Positions 49,345-60,659 are shown, numbered from the stretch's first letter. The stretch: 64,000 nt of DNA from Anthoceros angustus (GCA_010909165.1 VJWM01000063.1:372001-436000), one strand, 5' to 3'. A program made the numbers and translations. Notes: a model not told the origin generated them from the sequence alone.

Positions 49345-50878
49345 TCAACGCAAGATAAGACACAAGAACTTCACATGCCTCACCTTCGTCCCACTGCTCT
49401 CTCCAATGCCAAAGCTCATTTCAAACTTGTCATTCACCACATTCAAAGCATTCACCTCTTCCGTCCAACCTCCAAGGTTGGTTCTTGTGACACAAATTGA
49501 ATCCAAATGTATTTCAATATGATGCAAAGATTCGCTTCCACTTTCTTCGCGGCCACCAACTTCTAAAGCGCAAGACGGTTGCACCCAACAGTTTCTAGGT
49601 ATGCAACTTACCTCACATGCCCCGCATGTCGAGCGACGTTGAATTCATCATAAGTTCCGCAGGCTTAAATGCAAGCCGCATTTCACTTGTCATTAATGAC
49701 CAGCCATACATGTTCAAAAACCTCGCATGGAGCATCCGGGAGGAATAACAATCTTGATATGCGATATTTGCAATTGAAATTAGGGTCCATCCATCACGCA
49801 TCTATTCGTCGCATAAGGCATCTATTTACTTCTCCACATTTGAGACTCTAGCCAACAACAAACATTTCCCCATGTTCGTGGGAATATGGATGCTCATGCT
49901 CATGTTACGTCTCGAACTTCTACGTGTCTATGCCGACGAACCTCGCCGTAACGATCACCGGCAAGAATACAAATAAGACTTGTTCCAGTTGAAGTTGATA
50001 GAGAAACCACCACCGGCCGCCGGATACTCGTCCCGTCGGCTCGATGAAGTCGACGCCTGTGGACCGCCGCCCATCTGTGCGATCGCCGAGCCTCAACATC
50101 CTGGTTAATAGCAAACCACAACCGGGGGGCCCTCGAAAGTGATCCCACTTGCGCACCCTCGGATCTTGTTCTCAGGCTTGTAGTGCTCACTTCGTGAATA
50201 ATTGCATCTTCGGCAAACTGGCCGATACTCTCTGCCTCGGATACCTCTAGGTACCAAGAAAAGCTGGTGTCAACCCGCCTAGGCATCCAAACTGGCCCGA
50301 GTGTGACGTTGATGGAAACCTGCACCTCCTCTCCACCAACTAACAGTCCCAGCAGCCCCTCCCTCACGGGAGTATCATTGGAAGAAAGAATAGGGTCCTC
50401 CACCTGGATAGTTTGCACATGCATCCAAGGCGGGAGGACCCTATATCGCTCCGCGATCCTCCGGGCGTCCTGCTCCTCAGAACGAGGAAGTTCCCGATCT
50501 GACTCCACTCCACCCATACAACGGGATACTTGTATCACTCGTGCGCCAGTAGGCCCGGGATTTGTGGGTGTGATGTCCATCTTCGCACGCAAGGGAGACC
50601 CGCGGGAGGCACCTTACCCTAGAAACTGCAGGCACCGGACTATTTTGCCTCAACCGAGTTGAAGGAACAAATACCCTTGCCAAAGACCAAGGGTCGGAAC
50701 CTGCCAGTTCCACCGGGTCAGATGAGCCCTTGAGAGTTAGGGCACCAAAACCTAATCTGAACTTACTAAAAGTAGCATACTGAATGTGTCCTGCCATCAC
50801 CCGCAACTTCCGATGGCCTTCAGTTTGGGAAACACTCCGTGGGGGAAGCGGAGTCGTGGAAACATTATAGAAGAACAT
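49345..50878 (-). CDS. Unrecognised multi-exon gene inside the large element
   Basis: Segments on the minus strand with balanced composition: MFFYNVSTTPLPPRSVSQTE ... STRLRQNSPVPAVSR (50878-50620); MDITPTNPGPTGARVIQVSR ... to about 49910; MYGWSLMTSEMRLAFKPAEL ...SLDMRG (49801-49627); NCWVQPSCALEVGGREESGS ... SFGIGESSGTK (to about 49360). Joining across GTGAGG...ACCTAG near 49600 keeps the frame, so it looks spliced. The first join (about 40 nt) is too short for a usual intron and may be a frameshift. Predicted content is mostly beta strands. I know no family for it; it could be a captured host gene or an accessory gene of the element. Confidence 0.4.
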
Positions 50879-50964
50879 CCTAGTGGTAAGCTTTGCTAGA
50901 AGCGATGTATTCTATACTTGTCTTTTGCCCTAACACATAACGTCTTTTTGCAGAAGTATTACCC

Positions 50965-53900
50965 GTGTGTCTATTCTCCGGAAAGCATGGCAACTCGTCT
51001 AAGGCCAGAGTATTTGTACCTCGTATCAAACAATTAGCTCGACTTGAGACCGACTCAGAGTCTGACAGCCCCCCAACACATGATCACGAACGGCTACAGC
51101 AGCGAAAGTGGCATAATAGGCGGACTACTGGACGGAGAAGGCCGAACTCGGGGAAGACTTTATTCTTAGGAGATAAGCTCGCCCCCTCTGAGGACCAGTC
51201 AGAGCCTAGTTGGGAGCTTCACACCGAGGTTGACGAAGAAAGGGAGAGCACATACCCCGAGAGTGATTCAGAGGACCAAGGGGAAGACAAGAACTCAAAC
51301 AATGAGTCTGAAGATGTAGTGCCAGAGGGCGCATGTGATAGCGAGTGTGAAGTCCAGAGCTCCGGCAAGGACTCTGACAACGTATCACTGCGGAACAGAG
51401 GCCAACAAGACACCCAAAGCCACTAGCTGAAACGTTGCAACAGAATCCTCCACAAAGAAAAGCTCGAAGAATACCGGGACGGGCAGCAGCAAAGAGTGCA
51501 AAACCCAAAGTGAAAAGGGACTGGCTGAAACCATGCTGCCACACATGTGTTTACAGAAGCTTGGAAAGACCAGTATGCAGGATCAGCGATACCGATTTCT
51601 AAACATGGATAGATCCCAGCAGGAGACATATCTGCAATCGCTAATTGTATGGGACAAGGACGATTCCACGGGCCAGAGGGTAAGCAACTATATATTAGGC
51701 GAGGTACGATTCACCCATTTGAGCATTTCGTATTGTAGCATACCTGTATGAGGACTTGAAACATGTGGTTAGAGGCAATATACCTTGGTCGCCGCCATGA
51801 GATTCCGTAGAGGTCCTACTACAACAGTCTCCCGACCGGCTTGATGGGTTGTTCCGAATCTTGCGTAACGCCCAAACGTGGAGGTGTTCAATCTTCCCGA
51901 TACAAAAGGGGAAATCTTTTGGACTATAAGCGACATATGGAGCGAGCAACTGCTAATATTTGCCACTCATACTTTTGCAAACTCGAACAAACACTTTCCG
52001 AGGGTGAAGATTCCAAGTCCAATCGACGAGCGTATGCCACATGTGAAGACCTAAAGAGAGGGATCAAAAATACATGTGCAAACGCAAGGTACACCTCGAT
52101 CCACTATTGACTAACACCATGTGGCATGGTAATGATTGTAAGTCGAAACGTATTTTGTCCGCATGCACCCCCAATCCATCTTTTCCGCCTCCGAGGCGTG
52201 CCTCTGGGATCACAACTTGGGGCAAAGCCCCGCCATCCGCCAAAGAAGCCGACTTCGCTAGGTGCAATGCTAATGCGCCGGACGTCCGCGCAGCTACTGA
52301 ATGTCCCCCAGGGAGCAAATGCTCCTGTGGGCGTGTAGTCCGCGCTGACATCCGCTCTGGCGAGCCGACTCGGCTAAGCGGAGCAATCCCAACGGCCGGA
52401 CGTCCGGCTGGGACATCCGGCTCAGCCGAGCGACTCCAAGTCAGAATCGCCCAACAAGGCCGGACGGCCGAATACAAGTGACTGGCAGGAGCAATGCTCC
52501 CATACGGACGTCCCGCCTAGCTGAGACGAGCTCCGGCCGGACGGCGAGGGCCGGACTCAGCTGGGAGCGCTACCGGACGTCCGGCGCAGTGGTCCCGACG
52601 CCCGGCAGGCTCCTGAGCTGGAGATAGCCTCGCCGGACCGGGCCTGGATGGGAGAAACTTCTCCCAATGCGCCGGACGTCCGGCCACCAAGGCCAAGGCC
52701 GCGCCTAGATGGGAGGATTTGCAGGCGCGGACGTCTGCCCGTGCCAGACTCGCAACCGCATGGGTCCCCGCGCGCTGAAGTCCGGTGGAGCGCGCTACAC
52801 TCCGAGTCCGGGCATGGCCATAGTTCCCCGTGCATCACTTTTGTTTATCACTTTGTGAGAGGCATACCTTTCGAACTATCTTCGTTGTCGAGCCGAGGAG
52901 AATTTAGATTGTCTGGTTCTCTTGTTTTCTGCTCTTTGTTTTCTATCCGCGACGCACTTGGTCTCCGCTACAGGCGAGATCAACGTGTGCATGCCTATTC
53001 GCAGAGAAACTAGAGGAAGACTTGGAGGACCACACTGTGATGCAGTAACGAGCCAAGATGATCAAACATAGAGGAAAATGCTACCGAGCCACACCACTAC
53101 ATAGGTCTCTATTGACGGCATGGATCAACAGAAGACCGGACTTCCGCATCGCCGCCAAAGCAGCTGGACGCTCACCGGTGAATATTCATGTGGTTGGGTG
53201 CATGGTGCACAATTATAATTTGACCACCAAGGTATATCTTACCTTTCCTAACCTTCGTAATGATTCCAATCGACCATCGGATCATCCAGATATCATCCTT
53301 GGGTACGATTTTGAGTGCTTCCAAAAGTGTTGTACTTGCAGCTAGACAACACAATGAGAGAGAACAAGAACCAGCTATTATTTGCTTATTTGAATATGCT
53401 TATCGAGTTGGGCGTTTTGAGAAGATCAAGGTTGGTTTCTTGATGGTTGGACACACGCATGACCAGATCGATCAAATGTTTAGCCGATTTTTGACCGTCC
53501 TGCGGCACAAGGAGGCTTTTACTTTGCCTCAAATGCAGGCAATTTTAGAGAAGGCATATTTTCCGAGACCTCAAGTGAAGTGTCTTATCGAGGTTCGACT
53601 TTAGAAGTTTTGTATGGCCAATCAAGAAAGGGTCCAGAGGATTTGACCGGTTTGTCCGCGTTGAGCAATCAATAATATCTCTTTCCAAAGATCAATTCAA
53701 GATTACAAAAGAAGATCAAGATGGTCATGGGGCCATGCTTATCCAAGCAAAGAGTTCTCCACATCTATACAGGGGAGCCGGAGGACGGCCTTCTCCTCGA
53801 GAAGGATTCCAACCACGACATTCTCGCGGCCTCTAGTTGGTTTACGCCAAAGAGGACACACCGAAAGCAAAAGCGCCTGAATTGTTTTTCAAATTTCGAG

Positions 53901-54720
53901 ACGGTCTCGAGAAAGCATTCGCTTATATCCCGCGAGGACCGGGTTTGGTGGAGCTTGTTCGAAAGACCGAGGCTCGTCCGTGCCTTGATGGAGGGAAGGA
54001 TCTTCCTCTCCACGCCTTGGAGATGGTATGAGGAAAAGTGCGGAGGCCAATAGACAACCCTTCACGCGCGATGTAGTAAGAAGAAGTCGCCTAGGCCGAT
54101 GATGCGAGAGTGATGTACTTGGGACCTTACCAACAAGTAGAGCGACGAGAGAGAAGAAGATGCTTTGAATGGTGATGTGGCCGAGATCCGCCGGAATGAT
54201 GGTTGCCGCTCTTGCGTAAGGGATGTCCAAACCGCCTTCCGATTGCAAGGGTGGATGATGTGGATTTCTGCGACATGCCTTATTTAGAAGCGCATTGGTG
54301 GGTGACGAACCACACCAACGCATTTGAAGGCGTATATGTACCAAGTAAAGATTGGGAGGGATGCTCGATCACCAAGGGAGAAGGCATGGAGGCCGTGGAA
54401 GAGCATGTGTTCAATTAAATGTCCGTAAACTTTTGTTTTTCAAACCGTGATTTTGCTTTACGGCTTTACCCTCACTCGCCTGAAGCAGCTTGAGGAAAGA
54501 GTCTCAAGAGCGATTCGGAAAACCTATTCGATACACCGGTGGAAAGCCGATGGTCCCATGCTCGTACCAAGTGTCATCCGGAGGAGTGATGCCTTCGCCC
54601 ATTTATCGGACTCGATGCACCCGATGTCCCAATTGGTGAGTCCGATGGTGTTGGGCTCGAATCGTGATGAACTCTGTGGCCAAACCCGACCCTACAGAAT
54701 TTACACCTCCTAAACGAAAG
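50965..54720 (+). pseudogene. VGHTHxxID-family (DUF7869-like) gene, probable transposon protein
   Basis: Plus-strand segments in order: an acidic N-terminus (50965-51426); KPCCHTCVYRSLERP and RYRFLNMDRSQQETYLQSLI (51520-51650); ANICHSYFCKLEQTLSEGED (51955); an apparent intron from GTACAC (52090) to CTACAG (about 52973) that holds a palindrome array; FRIAAKAAGRSPVNIHVVGC (53140); LPKVLYLQLDNTMRENKNQL (53315), LLFAYLNMLIELG; EKIKVGFLMVGHTHDQIDQM then FSRF (53420); and a decayed C-terminal half to about 54720. The LYLQLDN-ENKN ... VGHTHxxIDQ(M)FSR signature is the conserved core of a large eukaryotic family often found with mobile DNA, which I know as DUF7869 (name from memory). The Asp of QLDN and the Asp of HTHxxID may be catalytic in an RNase H-like fold; that is inference. 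Frameshifts make this copy inactive as read. Confidence 0.6.
52274..52795. repeat. Second CGGACGTCCG palindrome array
   Basis: Cores or clear variants at 52276, 52395, 52459 (CGGACGGCCG), 52504 (CGGACGTCCCG), 52573, 52593 (CGACGCCCGG), 52671 and 52726 (CGGACGTCTG). Spacers also contain self-complementary stretches: GGAGCAAATGCTCC (52312), GGAGCAATGCTCC (52488) and GGGAGAAACTTCTCCC (52650). The array is less regular than that at 31629 but has the same core. Confidence 0.75.
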
Positions 54721-55069
54721 CGTGCCCGCCGTCACGAAAGTAGTTTGTATCGCTTTGTCGGTGGAGGTTTAACCATAGTGCAAAGGTTAACCTGCATCAA
54801 AGTTTCGAGCACAAGATTCAGATCATGAGGTACTTCATCCATCTTAATGGGTTCCTCGATTTCAATTGATGACAATTATCCCATCAGATTTGTAGCAAGC
54901 ACTCACCAAATCAACTCCCAATCGCACCATTTGACATCCGAGACGCGTTCGAGAAAGGACGCTTTGGTCATGATTTCTCCACCCTCACAAGAATTAGTTG
55001 AATTGTCCACTACAATCTTCCGCTTTGTATCAATCCTGCACCGTATGAGCCGATGGAGGTGATTGCCCA

Positions 55070-55350
55070 TGTGCGCCGGACGTCCGGCAGACATTTTTGG
55101 AGACCACCTCAAGACGGGCTCAAGGCGCGATTCGCAAAGTTCGACGAAGGATTCTTTTCCTTCGTAAATGCGCCAACTTCGCGCACAAGGTTGTATGTGC
55201 CCTCGCTTTTCATATTGTTTTGATGCTTTTGGACGGCCGGGTAATCGAGTCACCACATTTCGCTTAGTTTACAAGGTCGTTGATTTAGTTTTTAGATTGA
55301 CCGCTGCAATTTTATGATACCCATTCGCATTGGGCCGAACGTCCGCGCAA
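55070..55350. repeat. Isolated CGGACGTCCG-type palindromes near the right end
   Basis: GCGCCGGACGTCCGGCAG at 55075 and GGCCGAACGTCCGCGC at 55334 carry the same core as the arrays, 400-650 bp inside the right inverted repeat. Confidence 0.7.
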
Positions 55351-55705
55351 TTGGTTCCGCTCTTCGAGTGACTCGCTTTTGCATTCTGCTGTCGAAAACG
55401 CCCCTGAGTTTGGTTTGTGGACTACAAAGGGTTTGGCTTGCCTTGTTTCCACCTCGCCTAAGTTTGGATCGCGAAATAGGTGTTTCATAGTCCTGCACTG
55501 GCCCAAAATTCCTCAAACTTCGTCAATGAAGTCAAACCGAGGAACCTTCAATAGCTTATACCTGCTTACAAAAGAGCGTGAAAGAAAAGTGCAGTGAATA
55601 ATGTCGTAGTAGACATGTCTTCCCACCTAGTTTTCTGAAGCAGGTGTCTTTTGGCCCGTTTTGAGGGGGTGTTTTTGGTCCTTTGCTTGCCTAGTCCCTT
55701 TTTGT

Positions 55706-55738
55706 GGAGAATAACCCCAAAGCTGAGAGACGCTGTTT
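55706..55738 (-). repeat. Right terminal inverted repeat of the putative 25.8 kb element
   Basis: Reverse complement of the left repeat at 29917-29949. On the minus strand it reads AACAGCGTCTCTCAGCTTTG then GGGTTATTCTCC. Outward sequence (TTTTTGTATGAAATTTAG) does not match the left flank, so no target duplication is evident. Confidence 0.75.
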
Positions 55739-55848
55739 TTGTATGAAATTTAGACACGCATATATATTTAGAAGTTTCACTATTCACGATCTAAGCAAAC
55801 AGAGTGTGTTAACCTTGATTGAGGGTTGTGACTTAGCCACTAACCACC

Positions 55849-58800
55849 TTGGAGTGGATGCCTGGACACACTCGATCCGGACGGAGCTACCAACTAGCCG
55901 GTCCATCGGAGCGAATTCGTAGTCCCGAGAGAAAACTACGAACACCTCGATTTTGGTACCAGCGAAGGACGCAAAGGAACCCAGCGACTCAATCAACCAT
56001 CTTTAAAGGATCTAAGAGTGGCAACACACAAGACACGGCGGTGCCATCAAGACAACTCAGCAAAAACAACAGTGAAGAGGACTTGTCTCTAGGAGTCGTC
56101 AAGATGGGAGGAGACAACGATCGAATGGAGTTGTTCACGGGACGAGCGGGCACCTTGCCACTGGAGGACTTCATCGAGAAGTACAGCGCGGTGTGTGCGG
56201 AGATGGAATTGAAGACTGGATATACGAAGCGATACGGCTTCATCCAAATGCCAAGTACTTGGGGATGAAGCATTATCCAGTGAGCACAAGGCGAGGTTGT
56301 TGAGCACCACATCTGGAATCCCAATGAGTAGCAGTTCGAGTCTGTGAGGAACCAAAGACATATGCAAAAGTGGAAATCGACACCTACGTTAGGAACCAAA
56401 GCATTTAAGAAAGGGCACCGGGAAAGATCCCATCGAAGAGATGTTTGACATCTTCCGGGTGGAGTTTCCTACAAGCACGGATGAGAAGATCATCGTTGAC
56501 ACATTTGATGTCGTTTAAGCCATTGCCAACAGGAGCAACTGTGGGAGCAACATCAAAGTCCGAAGTGGGTGATGTGGAGAAACCCATGTGCAGACTGCTG
56601 ACGGAGACAATGGTGCAAAGGCTTCTAGAGATGCCATGTTTCAGCCTACAAGACATGGGGTTGAGCATGAAGGAAATCAGGGGTTTGACTCGGCGGATGT
56701 TGACAACCCTTGAAGACGAAGCAAGTGTCCATGACGTTACACAGATAGCAATGATGCTGTCGACCTCACCGAGCCAAGCATCTCTGTGGAGAAGCGGAAT
56801 GCTGCACGAGTGGGGGTGGCTTTGGTCAACAATAGGGAGAGACACATTGAAATCAACGGATTCGCACCAAGGAGGGTGTTGATTAGCACCAGAGTACAGC
56901 CGGTGATCGTTGGAAGAAGAGTGAAGGAGGCGTTGGGTCTCTACCAAGAAAGGTTGAAGGAAACCAAGTGAAAGATCCAAACCGCAGCCGAGACTACAGA
57001 GCATGTGTTAGGGGTGACGAGGTACAAGCTGAAGGTTTCATTCAAACCAAGAACAGGTGACTTCACCTTTGTACACTGCTTGGTCACTGATGTAGACACA
57101 TTTGATGTCTTGCTGGGAGCGGACGCTTTGCACAAACCTGGAGTCATAGTAGATTTGCGGACGGAGACAACCTACTATATGGACCAGGCTGGAGAAGATG
57201 GAGCAAAACCAATGAACGGATTGCTCGCATCCCTCTGCAACTACATGGCAAGGATCATGAGAACCTCACTGCCAACAGCATCTACCCAGTGTTTGGGGCT
57301 GTGGTGACGGACACGCCGTACCTGCTTGAACCTCTTGGGGTGTGTCTAACAACCACAGCTAACCTAAGGGAGGATTTTGACGAGGAGGAGGAAGATAAGC
57401 TAGGGTTGCAACCACCCTCAGAGGAAGTTCTTCAAGTGAGTCGGACGGAGCTGGTGACTGTAGCAATGAGCCATGCAAAAGTGGTGGAGGATGGTGCAAG
57501 AGAACCAGTGTCCTATGAGCCGGAGAACTGCTATAAGTTCTTGCCTAGGGTTGAGCCTATTTATGACCTAAACACCCAGGAGATCACATCGTGACCTCGG
57601 GAAGACGACATAGTGCTGGTGGAACTCTTTAGAGGCACGGCATGAAGCAAGAAGGAAATGTGCAGCATCAAAGCACGAAGATACGTGCATTGTGAGCCGG
57701 ATCCAAAAGTAAGGATTGTGGGCATGACATTAGGACTTGATGGGGAGTACTCAACCTCCGACGGGAGTCAATGAAGGGTTACCATAAGGCACTGCCGATG
57801 GATGTTCGCATGATAGGGTTCTCACATTATTTGAGCTGTCTTGGGCAACCGGTGGACCTTGTCATCTTAGTCGGGAGTGTCAAGGACTCTCCTCTGCAGG
57901 CAAGGGTTAGGGTCTGAAGGACCCATGGATCATCCTTTGTGGCCACGAATAGCATTGTTCTATGACCTGATGAGGATCTTACGCTTTATCTAGAAAGGGC
58001 AAGAAAGGCCTTGTGCATACATGTTGGAGAATATGCCAATATATGTATGAGCGTGAAGATTCAAGTCTAGGAGAACTTTGGCAGGATCCGAGGAGTGTTG
58101 GGTCAGGATCTACTATTGGATTCAGCTCAATTTGGTTCGAGGGCTCATAGGTTAAGGTCCATGTTGACTAACCTTGCTCCCTTGGAACATTTAAAGTGTG
58201 CGAGGTCATTCACCAAGCGACCCAATCATGTTGTTAAGGATGTGCTAGCATCGGGAAGGCATGCCCAAAGAAGTCGCCAAGATTGACTGTGCTACGCACT
58301 CGTGAACACGCTGACACCCCATGGCGGCCACAACCTTGTGTCCAAGTCCAAGTCTTATGCCTCAGAACCATGGTTCCGCAGGTGGATAGGCATGGTGAGG
58401 CCTTGGGAGAGCCAACAGCCACAGAGTAGGAGTTGGCAATGGGATTTGCTGCCGGAGCCACGAAGACACCGGGAGTGACCGAGAAGGAATGATGTCGATT
58501 GCTTGGGCAAGCATTTGACAAGAACATGATGACCTGGTTGTTCAGCGCTAGAGTCGCTTACCAACTTCGAAACCAAAAGAAGGCGGGGTTGAAGCAGCGG
58601 GTTCAGCGGGCAAAAGACATTCCAGCACTCGCATCTCAACAGGAGAAGGCGAGTTTGGAGGGCAAGGAGAGTGAGCGCGTAGAAGAAGTGTGCAAGTGAT
58701 CCAAGCCACATGAGTGGTTAACAGGCGTCGAGTTGAAGAGCAATCAATGGCGTCAGCTAAAGGAGTTGTTGGAGGCATCGCGACATGTGTTTGCTTTCAC

Positions 58801-59100
58801 ACTTGCGAGATGGGGAAGTACACTAAGGAAGTTCCATAGAACGACTCACGATGAACCAAAGCACTCGCAGAGGCTGCAAAAGCCGAAGGTCGAGTGGGAT
58901 TTAGTTGAGAATCGATGCCAAGAGCTTCTCAAGCTATATCGATTGACGATCTAACTCAGAGTACGCAAGCTGAGTAGTGCCCAAAAAAGGATGAAAATGG
59001 ATTGTGGACGGAGAGGAGAATGTGTGGTGACTATCGGCCATTGAACGAGCGAATCCCACATGACCACTTACCCGATTGGGACCCTCAACTGCGGCCTACA
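55849..59100 (+). mobile_element. Ty3/gypsy retrotransposon remnant
   Basis: Plus-strand order gag, protease, start of RT. Gag: MELFTGRAGTLPLEDFIEKY (about 56125) in a 139-residue frame. Protease: VTDVDTFDVLLGADALHKPG in 57005-57307, where DVLLGADAL matches the flap-distal ILG motif of retropepsins; the DTG triad itself is not intact. RT: MCGDYRPLNERIPHDHLPDW near 59020-59070 matches the fingers motif (RMCGDYRPLN) of Ty3 RT, after which the coding sequence stops abruptly. Palm (YxDD), RNase H and integrase are absent. Many frame changes throughout; 57600-58950 holds broken linker frames. Confidence 0.7.
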
Positions 59101-59290
59101 ATGTGGCGTCCACCCAAGACTTGGAGTGTCAGGTTTGTGGACGTACTGATGATGATGATGATGTGATGCTTTTTTGTGATCGGTGCAATAAGGGATACCA
59201 TATGTTTTGTGTTCAACCACCTCTGGACGACATTCCCGAAAAAGATTGGTTTTGTTCACAATGCACTACATATGAGCACTTCCTCATCAG
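59076..59290 (+). CDS. PHD finger segment
   Basis: The frame reads LECQVCGRTDDDDDVMLFCD, RCNKGYHMFCVQPPLDDIPE, KDWFCSQC: a complete C4-H-C3 PHD finger with the aromatic Trp before the last Cys pair. PHD fingers bind histone H3 tails. It starts within 10-30 bp of the broken RT start and in a different frame, so it may be part of the same retroelement after an internal deletion (some retroelements carry PHD or chromo domains for targeting) or a captured host exon. It then runs into the LTR_B-derived repeat. Confidence 0.75.
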
Positions 59291-59352
59291 ACAACCAAGC
59301 AAAACAAATCTAATATGCAAGTATAGGTGCAAACCAATAACAATAGGAGGAG

Positions 59353-59563
59353 CTGATGAAGTGCTCATATGAAGAGCTGACACAGTTTCTTTTTGTTCAT
59401 GGAGCGCCATCACTACTCGTGGAAGATTGAGTATTATCCAACTAATCATCGTGATTTCTTTGAGTGACAACGCAAGGGACACAAGAATCTGCCCTGGAAG
59501 TGGACATCCTACAGTAGTGAAGGAGCTTACAAGAAGCTCGAGAACCACTTGTACATGCATTAG
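59353..59563 (+). repeat. Inverted duplication, left arm
   Basis: GAAGAGCTGACACAGTTTCT and onward to AAGAAGCTCGAGAACCAC is about 90% identical to the reverse complement of 60193-60393. It encodes a broken version of YEELTQFLLFIERRHYSCKI. It follows the PHD finger directly, so it may be the next part of the same ORF. Confidence 0.8.
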
Positions 59564-59990
59564 CTGTTAGATGCTTATTCGTTCTCCAAGATGGTGGTGT
59601 AGGGACCAAGTCAGGTTTGTCGCACGAGGTAAGCACTTACATTCATATGAGCACTTCCTCTGCATAACAACCAAGAAAAATAAATCTAATACGCAAGTAT
59701 AGGTCCAAACCAATCCCCCAAGCAAAACAAATCAAATATGCAAATCTAGAGGGTCTCCTCACAACACTTGCATTAGTTAGATGCTTATTCGTTCTCCAAG
59801 ATGGTGGTGTAGGGACCAAGTCAGGTTTGTCGCACGAGGTAAGCACTTACATTCATATGAGCACTTCCTCAACAGACAACCAAGAAAAAATAAATCTAAT
59901 ACGCAAGTATAGGTCCAAACCAATCCCCCCCAAGCAAACAAATCAAATATGCAAATCTAGAGGGTCTCCTCACAACACTGTTGCATTGCA
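59556..59990. repeat. Tandem duplication of about 215 bp
   Basis: TTAGATGCTTATTCGTTCTC to GAGGGTCTCCTCACAACACT occurs at about 59570-59769 and 59776-59983. A third partial start (ATTCGTTATCCAGATGGTGG) is at 60142. The unit contains the LTR_B-tail sequence found also at 93-180 (GTAAGCACTT..., ACAAATCTAATACGC). Confidence 0.85.
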
Positions 59991-60140
59991 TATATAGAGG
60001 ACAAGCTATGATTTGAGCTTGTCCTCTGTGGAAGGGTGTATATATACTAGCCCTTGACATTGGCATATTTCTAAGATATCCTATTGGCATCAACATATGC
60101 AGGAAATATCCTAAGAATACACTATTATACGCAAGGAATA
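59730..60140 (-). repeat. LTR_B copy 3, partial
   Basis: Minus orientation. On that strand it includes AGTGTATTCTTAGGATATTT, then ACCCTTCCACAGAGGACAAG and GCAATGCAACAGTGTTGTGA, as in copies 1 and 2. The first 200 bp of the LTR (TGTCATGCC...) are missing; similarity ends at 60140. Confidence 0.75.
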
Positions 60141-60192
60141 CTATTCGTTATCCAGATGGTGGCGTGGGGACCTAATCAGGTTTGTCGCACAA

Positions 60193-60604
60193 GATAAGAT
60201 GCATGTCCAGGTTGTTCTCGAGCTTCTTGTAAGCTCCTTCACAGTAGATGTGCACTTCCATGGCAGATTCTTGTGTCCCTTGCGTTGTCACTCAAAGAAA
60301 TCACGATGATCAGTTGGATAATATTCAATCTTGCACGAGTAGTGACGGCGCTCTATGAACAAAAGAAACTGTGTCAGCTCTTCATAGCCCTGTGGCACCA
60401 TATGTTTCTCCGGGTAATACCAACGCGCGAAGTCTTGCTCCCACTTCTTCGTGCGCTTGTCATCCTCAAACTGGGGTGAGTAAGGCCCGCACACAGCTGT
60501 GAGTGATGGCGGACTCTGCGGCCGTGCCACTCATTTCCTGTGTCTTGCATACCCGCTCCTAGGGTGCGCGTCTTGGCCTTGGGCGCCATGTGTATTCATG
60601 CACG
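60193..60604 (-). pseudogene. Short retroelement-like ORF, right arm of the inverted duplication
   Basis: From ATG 60590 (MAPKAKTRTLGAGMQDTGNE) with one frame change it continues FEDDKRTKKWEQDFARWYYP, EKHMVPQGYEELTQFLLFIE, RRHYSCKIEYYPTDHRDFFE to a TGA near 60288. The part below 60393 is the inverted counterpart of 59353-59563. I do not recognise the family. Its left-arm copy follows a PHD finger, which suggests that both belong to one element. Confidence 0.45.
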
Positions 60605-60659
60605 CACACACCCATTAGTTATTCCTGCTTCTATTCTAACCCGGGGAGACTAGGTCTCT

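Larger units (their letters stand above)
29917..55738. mobile_element. Putative giant DNA transposon carrying a ParB-like/DNA methyltransferase gene
   Basis: Defined by the inverted repeats at its ends. Without the nested 12.2 kb LTR chain it would be about 13.6 kb. Content: ParB-like/amino-methyltransferase gene on the minus strand at the left, an unknown multi-exon gene on the minus strand, and a VGHTHxxID-family gene on the plus strand at the right, so the outer genes read outward. The CGGACGTCCG palindrome occurs as arrays in introns of both outer genes and singly near the right end (55075, 55336). Seen: repeats, gene order, motifs. Inferred: that they moved together. The alternative is two unrelated fragments of one TIR family flanking a chance gene set. 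Confidence 0.5.

Noticed and set aside
50965-51426. Independent acidic protein gene
   Set aside because: The acidic segment is followed by the CCHTC and RYRFLNMDRS blocks of the VGHTHxxID family, so it is better taken as that gene's N-terminus.
29917-55738. Polinton/Maverick or other virus-like element
   Set aside because: No protein-primed DNA polymerase B, retroviral-type integrase, packaging ATPase or capsid motif found in any frame.
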